Positions 1-11,900 of a stretch of DNA of 64,000 nt are shown piece by piece. Source of the stretch: Nematostella vectensis. Its lineage: Eukaryota > Cnidaria > Anthozoa > Actiniaria > Edwardsiidae. The notes beneath the pieces were generated by a model that made no database searches, was not told the origin of the DNA, and saw only the letters and a program-made list of their open reading frames with translations. The DNA lies in assembly GCF_932526225.1 (NCBI RefSeq), contig NC_064047.1:6197501-6261500 (forward strand), given 5' to 3'. The position numbers and the translations under genes are program-made. The first letter of the stretch is position 1. Each line of letters starts with the position of its first letter.

Positions 1-66
1 TTTACTTCTACCTATCTGTGATTTTTATTTGCATAAGCAGCCTCGCACTTCAGTGTCACATTACAG

Positions 67-189
67 ATTCTGGGCTCCTTCGGCTCCCATGGCTGGCATT
101 CCCGCCCCCGCACTGGATGCACGACATACGCCCTATTTGTTTTGCATGGACATCCATTGCAAAGCACACTGTTCTTTGTTAGATGTACA
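67..189 (+). other. possible isolated exon, unknown gene
   Basis: A GC-richer stretch is bounded by an acceptor-like TTACAG just before it and a strong GTAAGTAAA donor just after it. One frame is open across it and would encode about 40 residues rich in Pro, Ala and His. No family is recognised. The reverse strand is also open over 12-209. It could be an exon of a gene starting left of the window, or chance. Confidence 0.2.
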
Positions 190-3100
190 AGTAAGTAAAA
201 GCAAGTCAAAAAACAAACTCATGTTTCGATTGAATTCGTCTATCTTCTCAACAAGAATGTGACTCATTCTCAACAAGTAGATCGAACCCTGGTATTTGGC
301 AAGAGTACGGTTCCCTCCGCAGATGTGGAGATGTCCTGCGTTTGGCAGGACCGGTTTTTCTTTTTTCTTTTTTTTTTTTTACCGAATCTGGTCCGCCGAG
401 CAAGAAGCGGCTGTCCTTTTCCTGAAGGAGCGCAATTGTACTACTGGCAGGCAAAACTGAAACCAAGTCACTCAAAACCAGTTGCAATATATCAGCTTTG
501 TTAAGTGAAATAAATGAGGATAACGAGAATAACATTTGAATACTAAAATATAAAAAGGCTCTGATTACTAAGAAAATCTGCCCCGAGAACCGGTTTAGCA
601 GTCTTAAAGTGTAAGACGAGCAAAAAGTTTATGACGAGCTATGGGTCCAAGACAACCAGTCCCCTATAGCAGGCGTTTTAACCTTTTTCAGGCTATGCGC
701 TTAAGAGACACTAAAAAGAACCGATTTCCATCGGCAAATTAAAGTTATTGAGATACTTTCAACCAAATATGGTGAATGGGGTATTTAATCTTGTTTTAGA
801 TACCAACTCTATTCTCTTCTATCAAAACGCCCGCTTACCAGAAAGAATAAACAAATAAACAGACTTAGTGGCAAGTGGATATTTGAGTGGGTTTTCGGGA
901 TGTAAAGCTGTCCGCTTGCGGTGTGGTAGTAAAAGAACAAAGAAAACAAAGAAGAAGAAGAATGAAGAGAAGAAAAGGAAAAAGAAGAAGAAAAAAAAAA
1001 GAAAAGAATGAGGAGGAGGAGGAAAGGAAAAGTAGTAGGATACATAAGAAGACAAATTAAGGTAAAAAACATATACCTGATACATCCAAGGTTTTCCAAG
1101 GTGACCCTATGGCACTTGTGACAAGTATACGAGTAATCAACAACAAGTGAGATATAAGTACCTGTGGAGTAGGCGATGCGATATCAACTTAATTAAATGT
1201 CTTTCTCAAGTCTTGCTTGATCAAAAGGAATGTTGACATAAGGATCTCATCACAAAATTAAAAACTCGCTTCAGTTATTTATTTCAAACGTATTTCTGGT
1301 TGCTTCTACCTGCGTGAGGAGAATTTAATTTCGTCTTATAAATGCACATTGGGAATTAATAAAAGAAAAAAAAAGTCGCTGATCACTTTTGTCACTGTTC
1401 ACATTCAACATTATGTGATAAAATCTCGAAAGAACTTACAAAATACGTTCATTTCCTCATTTTTCAGATTCCTCAAGATAGCCACATCATTTTTATTGTC
1501 GCATCCAGCATTAAAAGACAAATAAGATAATTTCACGATGCTTTTAAGGGGGGTGCTGCATGATTATCTTCACGAATATAGCAATATCGTGGTTGTGCTA
1601 CCAATGTGGGTTGTAGAACCACGATGTACGGTCACGAAATAAAAGGCGGTTCTACACCAAGCATACAACGGTAGTTAATGGCAAGTCATGACAGTCGATG
1701 GTAGTCAATGGAAAGTCATGACAGTCTACCCTCCAGTTGTTTTTTGTGAAAATTGGTGTCATTTTCATTCAATATTTCAGAGAAAAGAAACATTATTTGG
1801 TATAATTTTATTGATCATTTGAAACGACAAGAAAATGATCTTCTTACCTTTAAATTAGTTTGGCTCACGTGTGCTGTTTCAGCTTTTGTCGACCTGTAAA
1901 TAAAAGTTGAAATCCGCTCAATTGAATAGGCGTAAATGCTTGAGAAGGTTCTCATTGAAAACAATGAAACTTATTGAAGAGTAAGAAAATGTGACAAACG
2001 ACTAATCGCTAAAGACGCAGTTGTTGAATCGTGTAACAATTTCAACTTTCGAATCCTCATCAGAAAAATATAACGGTTTACCTGAAAGATTAGCGGACAC
2101 ACTTTGTACAGCTCAATGAATATACCCTGAAATATTGCAAAAACAAAAAGACATATATATGTTTAATTCATAAATGGCTTGAAAATATTGGATATTAAAA
2201 TACCAAATTACCCCTTTTGGCAACTGTTGTGTTTCTTTTCCATTTTAAGATATTTGGAATATTATTTTAAAAGTGTTCTGAACGCAATAAACGTAATCGA
2301 AAAGACGAAACGTAAAGATGGATTGAACAGACACAATGACTAGTCGTGGATGAAATGATTCTATTGAAATTGCAAAGGATACCGCTGCGATATCATGACA
2401 GACATAGAAAGCAACAAGTCCGTGTCATAACTACCTGTAAATCACGGAATCAAGCGCCTTGATAAGACAATAAGCGGCGCGTAGTCCAACAACAATCAAA
2501 CTAGGAAAAGGATATAAGTCAGACAAGACTTTCCGCAAGCGGAGAACAAAACATTATAATTTATTTCTCTTTTTACTCAACTGCGTTCGAATTTCTGCAC
2601 CATTTAGCTAGTTTACAAACTGTTAAGCCTAATTGGCATGTCTCTCTTTTCATTTTTTAACTACAAAGAATTCTTTGCAGACAGATCATTTTGCTAACAA
2701 ACAGCAGTGTCTAGTTATCACAAAAATACCAGTAGACTTTAACAAACATAAAATGTTTTCACTTCTTCTCACACTTGTTTCAAAAGCCATATAATAGCTA
2801 TATTTAAGATGTCGGAATGTTTAGACTACGTCAGGCGATACTTACTTCTAAAACTTATTAAATACTGCAACTTTAAAAAAAAAACATTTTTTGTTTAATA
2901 TTTCTAGTTGCAAAGCATTGGTTTAATTTTAAAATAACAGAATGTTGAGTGATTGCATGTAGTTGTCCAGAAACTTTTTTCCGACAGGTTTAACTGCAAA
3001 ACGTTCCTTCAAAAAGGATGTTATGAATTATTCAAGTTCCGAGAAATAATATTTCATCTCATTTGAGACTCTTTATTACCTGAATCGTCTTTAGTACATG

Positions 3101-4567
3101 CTTATGCTTGCAACTGAAAATAAGAGCAAAAACCACAAGCGAATAAAGAAGCGCTCAAAATCCAAATAGAGCAATATAGTCACTAAACTATTCTCTTTTT
3201 ATTGTTATTTAAATTCGAAAACATCTAAATCCGACGAAGTTTCTACGATGGATGAATTACCAAACGGTAAAGAAATAAAACGAGAAACTGAAAGAAAAAA
3301 AAACAGAAACTTTTTAATTTCTGCTAAAACGCATACTTTGTACTTTAATAAAAGCATATTGAAATATCGTATTTTTCTCTTGTACATAAAATCCTAGAAC
3401 ACCAGCGCTGCAAAATCAAAATTCATTTAACTAGTGACTAATTTTCCACTTTATTCTAGTTTTCTACTAGGTTATCTCAAATCTCACGCTTATACAAACT
3501 GTTTTTCGTCTCGGTTTGTCAAGTTATCGAACATTCTGGGGAGCCTTATTATGGTTGTCGTTAATCAAGTCTTATCTTTACTGCAATATATGGAGCAATT
3601 CCAGAAGACTTTCAAAACAGTATTGCGTTACATACTTACACACTATGCTGCAATAACTTCGTCGCAAGTTTTTTTTTGCCTTTGATCTTGCCGCAAGAAA
3701 GGGAAAGGCCCGTTTGCAAGAAGAAATTCCTGTTTTCTTGATTTATACACAAACACATCGCGTGATGGGTTATCTCCTGCTGGCTATGCCAAAATATAAA
3801 TAGTATTTTCGAAGACAATGGCGCTCCGCAAGGGACAAAATAATTTGTTTTCCGCGCGAATTCTTTCGGGCCCCTGTGTGATTAGCAACAAAATATATAA
3901 ATTTTAGTATTTATAACTTGCTGAAATTCAAGTACAGTAACGATTACTTGAACCTCTAATGAAAATTAAAATGAATTCTAGCTATCAGGATATCATCAAT
4001 GATTTACTGATGTTAGTTGTTTTTCTTCGAATAAAATGTCAAGTGTGTTTTTTAAGAAATTCGGTTTGACAATGTTCCTAGTCTGACCTTAAGCAGACAT
4101 CACGTAGCGTCTTTCAGTCTCCCTAAAGGGTCTATGCGACTTGCCCACGACAGCTCTAGAACTCGAGTCGTTGAGTGTAAATCAATCTACGACTCCGCTA
4201 CGATGTTCGACTTCGAAAGTGGTAGTGTGTATTTCAGGGCTAAGACATGTCAGGTCGCATACGACTAAACCGTGCTGTCTAAATCGGCCTTAAAGAAGGA
4301 CTGAAAAAAAAGGCTGAAATGTTGCCATCTTTTTTCGACCCATTTTGGCTGTAAAATTAATTTGCTCTGGCTGCCGTCCTGGTAACACTGCGATTCGCTT
4401 TCTTTTAACGGAACACGGCACAAGCTGCGGAATCTCCTGCTATTTGATTGTTTGATGGCTTGCATTTAAGTGATAAGAACCTTTATAAAGCTTTAAAAAG
4501 TTCCTTTCAGTGAGAAAAATAGCGAATAAACGAGTTTTAGTAGGAGCTATAACACTGTAGGTAGACT
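190..4567. other. AT-rich stretch without a recognised gene
   Basis: No coding exon, RNA gene or clear transposon was recognised. Long A, T and A/G runs occur, for example an A/G-rich tract near 930-1035 that gives spurious open frames on the reverse strand. Confidence 0.5.
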
Positions 4568-4810
4568 TACAGAATGTCGATCAGCCACTCCTTTGTTATT
4601 GTTTACAATTGAAAATATAGCGGTTTATTTGCAAGAAAACTTCAAATTAACACTCAACGTTTGAAGTCTGATACTTTATTAATGATATTTGATAGAAATG
4701 TTCTTAGTTACTTGCTTGAATTAGCCGATGGAAATGGATTGTTTGAGTCACTCGGTATTATGCGGGAGTATAAAATGGCGGCGTGATTGGCCTTCTTTGA
4801 GGTCGCACAA
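4568..4810 (+). repeat. dispersed repeat, copy A (inverted copy near 51712)
   Basis: About 240 bases recur in reverse complement at about 51712-51950. Shared blocks include GCCGATGGAAATGGATT, the segment around ATGGCGGCGTGATTGGCC, and TCGATCAGCCACTCCTTTG. The two copies differ by many substitutions. Neither has clear terminal repeats, so the class is unknown; it looks like an old mobile-element family. Confidence 0.6.
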
Positions 4811-5142
4811 CAAAAACGAAGTACACTGCAAATAAATCACCTTGAAATCGAAAAAATGGTTTTCCCCAAAACATTTGTTGTTAAAATTCTCTAAGTAGTC
4901 TTCCATCGAAGTATTAACGATGATATAATACCCAGTAAAGATTGTTTCTCAAAGAGACACCAGGGCAAACACAACAAAATAAAAAACCGGTGGAGCGTGA
5001 GTAAAAGAAAAAGATATGTACTGCTGGTCATTTTGAAAAGTAGTGTTTTAAACCTACTTCTCGTACAGAAATAAACGTAAGTGGCGTGATAAGGGTAACG
5101 TCGCCAGGATATTAGCACCGTTACTTTATTACCGCCCTTGCC

Positions 5143-5232
5143 ATGTTGCATATTGTAAACCACGGGACGTGTTCTCTGTGCAGAAAACCGGGCCACAAGC
5201 CGAGCGAGTGCAGCGCTAGGGGTCTGAATTAA
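5143..5232 (+). pseudogene. CCHC zinc-knuckle fragment, possible retroelement remnant
   Basis: A short open frame ends at TAA and contains C-x2-C-x4-H-x4-C (Cys at 5170 and 5179, His at 5194, Cys at 5209) with the Gly-His pair typical of nucleic-acid-binding zinc knuckles. Such knuckles occur in retroelement gag proteins and some cellular RNA-binding proteins. No neighbouring gag or polymerase sequence was recognised, so this is at best a fragment and may be chance. Confidence 0.3.
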
Positions 5233-5851
5233 TCTAGCTTTAGGGGATGCTAAAGTCTAACCTTTTTTCCCCTGTGGCCTATATTGCGTAACAGAGTAGA
5301 CTAGTTCTAAAGGGCTGTTAGAAACATTGTTTGTCGTGGTGGGGGAAGGCCTTAGGTAAGGTATGTTCACAAAACTTATTACAGAGGATGGTCGTTTTTT
5401 ATATGTCATTTTTTGGCGAAACGCGCAATGTTCATGACCTTTTTAAGCAAAATTTCGCGAAAAAACAGATCACACGGTCCATTGCAATATTTGATACCCA
5501 TATAACTACCCCTAGCGAGATAAAACACTGGGGGTTTTCTAATGAATCCAATCTTTACTTGAAATAGTCAGAACGCAATTAAATAGAGTAGTATTTAAAT
5601 CGATATCCGCTTTTCATATTCGAACCAAAAACAAAATCTTTTCTCTAATTTTCTTTTGTAACATTGCTCAACATCTTTCGGTGATTATGAAGAGAACCCT
5701 TAATAAAAAAATAGCCTGAAAAGAGCATCAATTGTTGTAGCTCAATATTCCACTTATATCGGAACATAAGTATTATTACCTAGTTAGCGCCATAGAGGCT
5801 AAAAACATTGTTATTCTTGGACTTTGGCCTTTTCAACAACAGGGGTCAATT

Positions 5852-6660
5852 ATTGCATTTCATTTCATGATATTTGCCCTAAAAAAAGAATAACATAAAT
5901 GACAACAAGGGATATAATACGTGGTGGGGTACCCACATTGTTCTGAATTACTTAAAAAACACGAGTCTGTTATAAAGTTGTCTTGCATAAAGGTAAAAAT
6001 TTGGTAGAAGTTGACTGATAGTATTTCATGTTGATTCTTTACTCAAGTTCAACTTTCGTGTTTTACGAACCCCATAATGAATAGGGGGGGGGGGGGGGGG
6101 GGGGGAGAATAGGTTCGCGGATCGGCGGATTCGGGCCCCAAAATGCTCACGGATTACGGACTTTGATGATTATTTTGGCGGATTTTGGAAATACGGCTGA
6201 TCACGGATCTGTTGACAATTTGGGCACGGATTTCAGATTTTGACTGCTTTTACAGTCGAATTTCGGATTTTAAATGAATTTCAATCGATGCTAATGTTTA
6301 TCTGTCAAACCATGCGGATCTAAAAATATCTGCGGATCCACGGGGATTTGGACCGAAAATGTAGCGGATCGGCTGATTTACATACCCCTATTCACCCCCC
6401 AGACTAGTATGTTGTAGTATTTTACGGTGTTGCATTTCATTTCATGATATTTGCCTTCAACAAAGAATAACATAAATGACAACAAGGGATATAATACGTG
6501 GTGGGGTGCCCACATTGTTCTGAATTACTTACGAAACACGAGTCTGTTATGAAGTTGTTTTGAATAAAGATAAAAATTTGGTAGAAGTTGACTGATAGTA
6601 TTTCATGTTGATTCTGTACTCTAGTTTAACTTTCGTGTTTTACTAACCCCATAATAACTA
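5852..6660. repeat. tandem duplication interrupted by an insertion
   Basis: A block of about 230-250 bases at 5852-6083 recurs at 6431-6660 at high identity, sharing for example ATAACATAAATGACAACAAG and GGTAGAAGTTGACTGATAG. The left unit is split from its own right edge (ACTAGTATGTTG at about 6403) by roughly 320 unrelated bases. The right unit has the same edge intact near 6657. Confidence 0.75.
6078..6394. mobile_element. small inverted-repeat element inside the duplication
   Basis: The insertion starts with TGAATAGGGG followed by a long G run and ends with CCCCTATTCA, an exact 10-base inverted pair. The interior repeats CGGAT/GCGGAT motifs. It lies in only one unit of the surrounding duplication, so it entered after the duplication or was lost from the other copy. 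There is no coding capacity. Confidence 0.55.
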
Positions 6661-6825
6661 GTATGTTGCAGTATTTTACGTTGTTTTTTTGGTTTTGCTA
6701 GTAGATTTCCCGCTGTGACAGTCATGCGCGCAATGCGAGCAACTCAATCTCAAACGCTGTGAACGTCACGCAGTGCAACGTTACAATAGTTCGCCGCCCC
6801 CCAGATGTAAATACATTGAAATGTT

Positions 6826-6975
6826 GTCATGAAGCGTGACGCGTCAATTTTGTGATGTTATTGTGAGCAGTGAAAACATCAGACGGTGTGTCATGGAGGG
6901 TGACGCGTCAATTTCGTGGTGTTATGCTGAGCGTCACACAGTGAAAACATCAAGACGGTGTGTCTTGGAGCTGAC
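6826..6975. repeat. two-copy tandem repeat, about 70 bases
   Basis: Two diverged copies share GTGACGCGTCAATTT, AGTGAAAACATCA and GACGGTGTGTC. The 71-codon open frame across them has no recognisable domain. Confidence 0.5.
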
Positions 6976-7663
6976 GGCGTTGACTTTACGACCTACACTT
7001 ATTTCAATTAAGGTTGCACCCGGAGAATCCATGTGTCGCAACACACAGTAACAAACAATCTTAAACGGTTACTTTCCTAACTCGCTCGGTCAATTCCTTA
7101 TTAGGACATTACATACCATATTTGGGAGTCCGTTCCAATAATTTTTTTTTCACTTTTTTGTCGCTCTAGAGCTGTTTACGTCAAGAAAATAATTTCTACG
7201 TGAGCTTGCAGAAATTCGTGTTTACTACGATTTTGCAGGCCGCCTTTTCGAAAAATAGAGCTAGGCCCCAACGTTTTAGAACACCACAGGTTTCCCGTGC
7301 GCTCGCCCTCCAGCCTCTTTTAGACCATTTAGAAAAACGATAGCCATTGATTGCGTTCCAATAAATAAGCGTAAATAAAAACAAATAAAGGTTTGGAAAT
7401 AAATATCCATATTCATGGGGCGTGACATATGGATTTCCCACTGTCGCACAAGCGCACACGTGACAATATCACGCCGGCCTCGAGATGACAAAATGTTCTC
7501 GATTGTTATAGGTGGGGTTTTCCGATTCATAGTGTCATCTTCCTCTTGTTATCACTTAAACCATAAACCATGACAGGTTTTTATCGAAAAACAAATTTTA
7601 AAACCTAGGTTTACAAATCCGATTTGATTGTGTTATCCACACTGCAGATGGGCAGCAATGCAA

Positions 7664-7693
7664 AACAAAACAAAACAAAACAAAACAAAACAA
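7664..7693. repeat. AAAAC microsatellite
   Basis: Five to six copies of a CAAAA pentamer. No gene is seen from about 7052 to 7784. Confidence 0.9.
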
Positions 7694-7784
7694 ATGCTTT
7701 TGAATGCAAAGCTTGAATCTTTGCTCAGTCCAATTAATCTCCAATTAATTCCTATTTTAGGCTACTGTCACTGCTTTACGCCCT

Positions 7785-8118
7785 GAGCTCCATCCATTAT
7801 CACCCTGCGCTTGAATTGCTTAGAGCAGTAATCGGCTCCCCTTTTCTTAACACCCTGAGCTCCATCCATTATCGCCCGGCGCTTGAATTGCTTAGAGCAG
7901 TAATCGGCTCCCCTTTTCTTAACACCCTGAGCTCCATCCATTATCGCCCGGCGCATGGATTGCTTAGAGCAGTAATCGGCTCCCCTTTTCTTAACACCCT
8001 GAGCTCCATCCATTATCGCCCGGCGCTTGAATTGCTTAGAGCAGTAATCGGCTCCCCTTTTCTTAACACCCTGAGCTCCATCCATTATCGCCCGGCGCAT
8101 GGATTGCTCAGAAGTAGT
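7785..8118. repeat. 72-bp minisatellite derived from the UTP14 coding tail
   Basis: GAGCTCCATCCATTATC recurs at 7785, 7857, 7929, 8001 and 8073, giving an exact 72-base period (24 codons). On the minus strand the units encode a repeat with R-A-I-M-D-G and G-V-K-K-R-G-A, matching residues of the last UTP14 exon (RRAIMDG, GVKKRGA) a few hundred bases away. The array lies directly 3' of the UTP14 stop at 8165 and both strands stay open. It is probably the 3' UTR or flank, amplified from the coding end. Confidence 0.85.
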
Positions 8119-8164
8119 AATCTGTTTGATAATGGCACCAACTTTTTTTCCACCCTTGGTTTCG

Positions 8165-8879
8165 TTATGCATGTATAACTAACGAATCGCCGTCACCGCC
8201 CTTAACTGCTCCCCTCTTCTTAACACCCAGAGGTCCATCCATTATCGCCCGGCGCTTGAATTGTTTAGGAGCAGTAATCGGTTCGATGATGGCACCCATC
8301 TGTATTTCCACCCTTGGTTTCGTTAGTTCCTTGACGGTATTCGCTGTGTTCCAGTGTTTACCAACAGGGTTACGTATGCTTCGCTCAAATTGTGTCCTAC
8401 TCCTGTAGGGGTGAGGCGCCGTCTTCACCTGAAAATCATAGAAAAACACGTATTATCGATGTATGAATTGATCTAATATTCTGTGTGTATCAAGGTGTCC
8501 AGTGACTATGACCATCTTTAGTCAATGGAGAAAGCCTCTGAAAAGAAACTAAAATTCCTCAGTACCAGACCCCTAAAACGACAACGGTTTCTTTATAGGG
8601 AAGAAATGGGGGAAAAAGGGAACCTAATTTTTCCGGGGGAGGGGGGCTAGTTTTCTGATAAAAATCTGACCACCTCAGAAAGAACAAAAAGGGACTGTTT
8701 ACGCCATTGCAGTATCTCTACGGGACGTTTATAATCGGATTTCGCTACACAATTGTTTGACTTTTAGATTTAAAATAGACTAGAGTGATCTAGAAATGCC
8801 TTTTTTTTTATCTAATTCGCTTATGCTTTATCGTATTGTCTACAAATAGCGGAATTTCCACTGTTGTGAGTGTGTGTGT

Positions 8880-8910
<31 letters not shown>

Positions 8911-11900
8911 GGGGGGGGCGAGCCTGGTGTCTATAATCAGCTGACTGACCAGATACGCAGATATTACTTGCAATAGTAATAAACATAGACTATTTTTAAA
9001 AGAACCTTTCTGATAAGAACATCCAGTCTGGGATTTCACCAATTCTAAGAACATGTTTAGGCTCAGATAGCAGCAATATTGTTTTGTTAGTGTGATGCGT
9101 TTTAAAATGCAGAAACAAATTATACTTTATACTCGAGTTCGATCGAGTGGCAGAGGTGTTGCGGGCGAGTCGCATACGACTAAATCGTCCAATTCAGCCT
9201 TTAGCCACCTACATACCTGGTTGCGGGCGAACTTCCGGTTTCTTTCTTCATTAATTATCACGTGAGCCAAATTCTTGTCTTTCCGGTCGGGTCCAGGCTC
9301 TGCGCGGATCATAAACTTTGCCTTTTTCTTCTCCGAGACCTTAACCCCCGCTCCGCCCCAGTCTCCCCAGCCAGGCAAGGTTAAGTCCAAGTCTTTCGGC
9401 TTCGACGAGTCAATCGCTTGATCCTTCTCGCGGGCGAACTCTTCGATGACGTCATCATTAGCAAACGCCTGCTGGATGCTTAGGATTTGGCCACGTGACT
9501 CGTCTCCGCCAGTAGAATCTCCGGTGTCCTCTATTCGGAAGATTTTCTTGGGGTCAATAGTCACACCGTTGTTTAATGGGTTGCTCTTGTTGAGGTCCAA
9601 AGTTTTCGCATTTCTTCGCGCTGTTTCTTGCCTCGCATCCTCGGCATCATCTTCTTTAGAGTCTCTGTCATCATCATCATCTTCGTCTATAGCATCGTTG
9701 CCTAACAACAGTCCAGCACGCTCGGTGACGTCATCTGTCTCTGCGGTTTCCGTCGGTTCGATTTTGCTGCTAGCTTTCTTCTTCTTTTTCTTCTTCTTTT
9801 TCTCCTTTCTCTTTTTGTTCGGGGCCTCGCTTTCCTCGGTCGCGTCTTTACTCGTCTTCTTCTTCCCTCTTTTCGTACCCTTTTTGCCTTCTGGTTCGGG
9901 TTTGGCGAGTTGTAGCTCGAAGTCGTCGTCGTCATCTTTCTCGCCTTCGCTACTATCCCCCTCCCCCTCAATATCTCGATTGTTCTCATCTTTGATTGGC
10001 TGAAGCCGTTGTAGCTTTGTTATGGGCTCTGTAATGACAAACGTATAAACATATTTGCAACGTGCATGACACAGGGCTCCCAGAAATTCATAGAAAAACA
10101 TCCCTGAATTTTTCATGATACTTTCTTTTATTTTATTCTCCAAAAACCCTCAATCATTATTTCGACTTATTTTTAATTTTAAAGACCACGAGGATTTCAG
10201 AGGCGCGACCTACTTGGACAAAAACTAGAGTTAAATTCTACTAGTCGAACTGTTGGCTTTCAAATTCCACTAATTGTCAAACTATTTGACTCTTTCCTTA
10301 ACTGGAATTAGTTAAATCTGTTTCAAAAGTTATCTACATAGTGTAGACAAGGCGATCTTAGAAGCGTCATCAAAACGATCTGCTGAACGAGAGCATTCAA
10401 GCGGAGGTCATGGAAATACAAAATGAAGTGCCCAGGAGCGAATACAGGGGGGAGGGGGGGGGGGTGAATTGGGTGGATATCCACCCCCCCCTTTTAAGTG
10501 AAAGATCTGATATCTATGTGACCTTTCAAGAACCACTGGATCAGTTATAAGCTGTCTATCTGGCCATTATCCACCCCCTATTTTGAAATCCTGGATCCAC
10601 CCCTGAGTGCCAAATTATTCCCGTGTGCTTTAAAAATTAAATAAAAAAAACTTATTTTATATGTTTTTTTTTCTAAGGGACATGGTTTTGGAAGAATTTA
10701 TCGCATTTAGTGCATATTTGCAAAAACAAAACTTCATCAATTGTTTCGTCGCTATGGTAACTCGAATAACAACAGGTCATGCATCCAAAAGTTCAATCTC
10801 TACTTTTAAAATTGACTTAATCTTGAATTGCATCTTTATGCATGCGAAAACTGTTGCCCTTGAAAAATGAGCATAGAAAACTGCAAGCATCCATAAGGGA
10901 CTAAAAGATGACGGACGTCAACGAGACACAAAAAACAGACATGCAAAATAGAAACCCGACACGCGAAAACGTGAATGAAACAATACAAAACAGCTGCAAA
11001 GCCATAAGGGGGGGGGGGGGGGGGTGCGCATTAACAGATATCATATCAGGCTTATATATATTTCACAATTTGACGATCTTTAAAAAAATGAAATGACTTC
11101 TTGACAGTCTGGTCAGGGGAGCGGGGGGATGGGGGGTGGGGCTGTGCACTAGACAATGGAGTGATTGTTGGACATTTTTAAACTCACCGGGCTCATCTGG
11201 GTCTACCCCAGACCTCACTTGGTCGCCAGTCTTGTCAATGCTCCAAGGGTTGTCCCCACTTGTAACCAGGCCCCCAAACCCATCGGAAGTGACGTCATGT
11301 TGATCGGGATCAGGTTCCTCGTAGTCTTCAGAGTCAGACTCCTGTTGGTGTTTTTCAGTGAGCTGTCGACTCAGTAGCATCTGATCATGAAGTGCTTTCC
11401 TTGCCTGAATGAATAACCAGGAAATGGATTTAGACAGCAATATGATATGCAAAAAGCTTCCACAAGCTGGTGAGCAGTAAAAAGTGTGATGAGGAGTCAC
11501 CAAACGGGGTCAGGGGAGGTGTAGGGAGTCATCATAGTATCCTCAGGAGAGAGTTGAGGAGTCGCCATACTGCAGTCAGGGGAGGTGTAGGGAGTCACCA
11601 AAGTGTGGTCAGGGGAGGGGTGAGGAGCCACCATACTGCAGTCAGGGGAGGTGTAAGGAGTCATCACAATGTCCTCAGGAGAGAGTCGGGGAGTCGCCAT
11701 ACTGCAGTCAGGGGAGGTGTAGGGAGTCACCAAAGTGTGGTCAGGGGAGGGGTGAGGAGTCACCATACTGCAGTCAGGGGAGGTGTAAGGAGTCATCACA
11801 ATGTCCTCAGGAGAGAGTTGGGGAGTCACAGCAGTGCGGTCAGGGGAGGGGGTATTGAGTCACCAAAGTGTGCTCAGGGGAGGGGTGAGGTTTCACGAAA

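Noticed and set aside
4891-5196. 101-codon minus-strand frame
   Set aside because: No domain, no splice context and AT-rich hydrophobic composition typical of random frames.
9446-10003. 185-codon plus-strand frame, Ser/Phe-rich
   Set aside because: Antisense shadow of the acidic and Lys-rich part of UTP14 exon 12.
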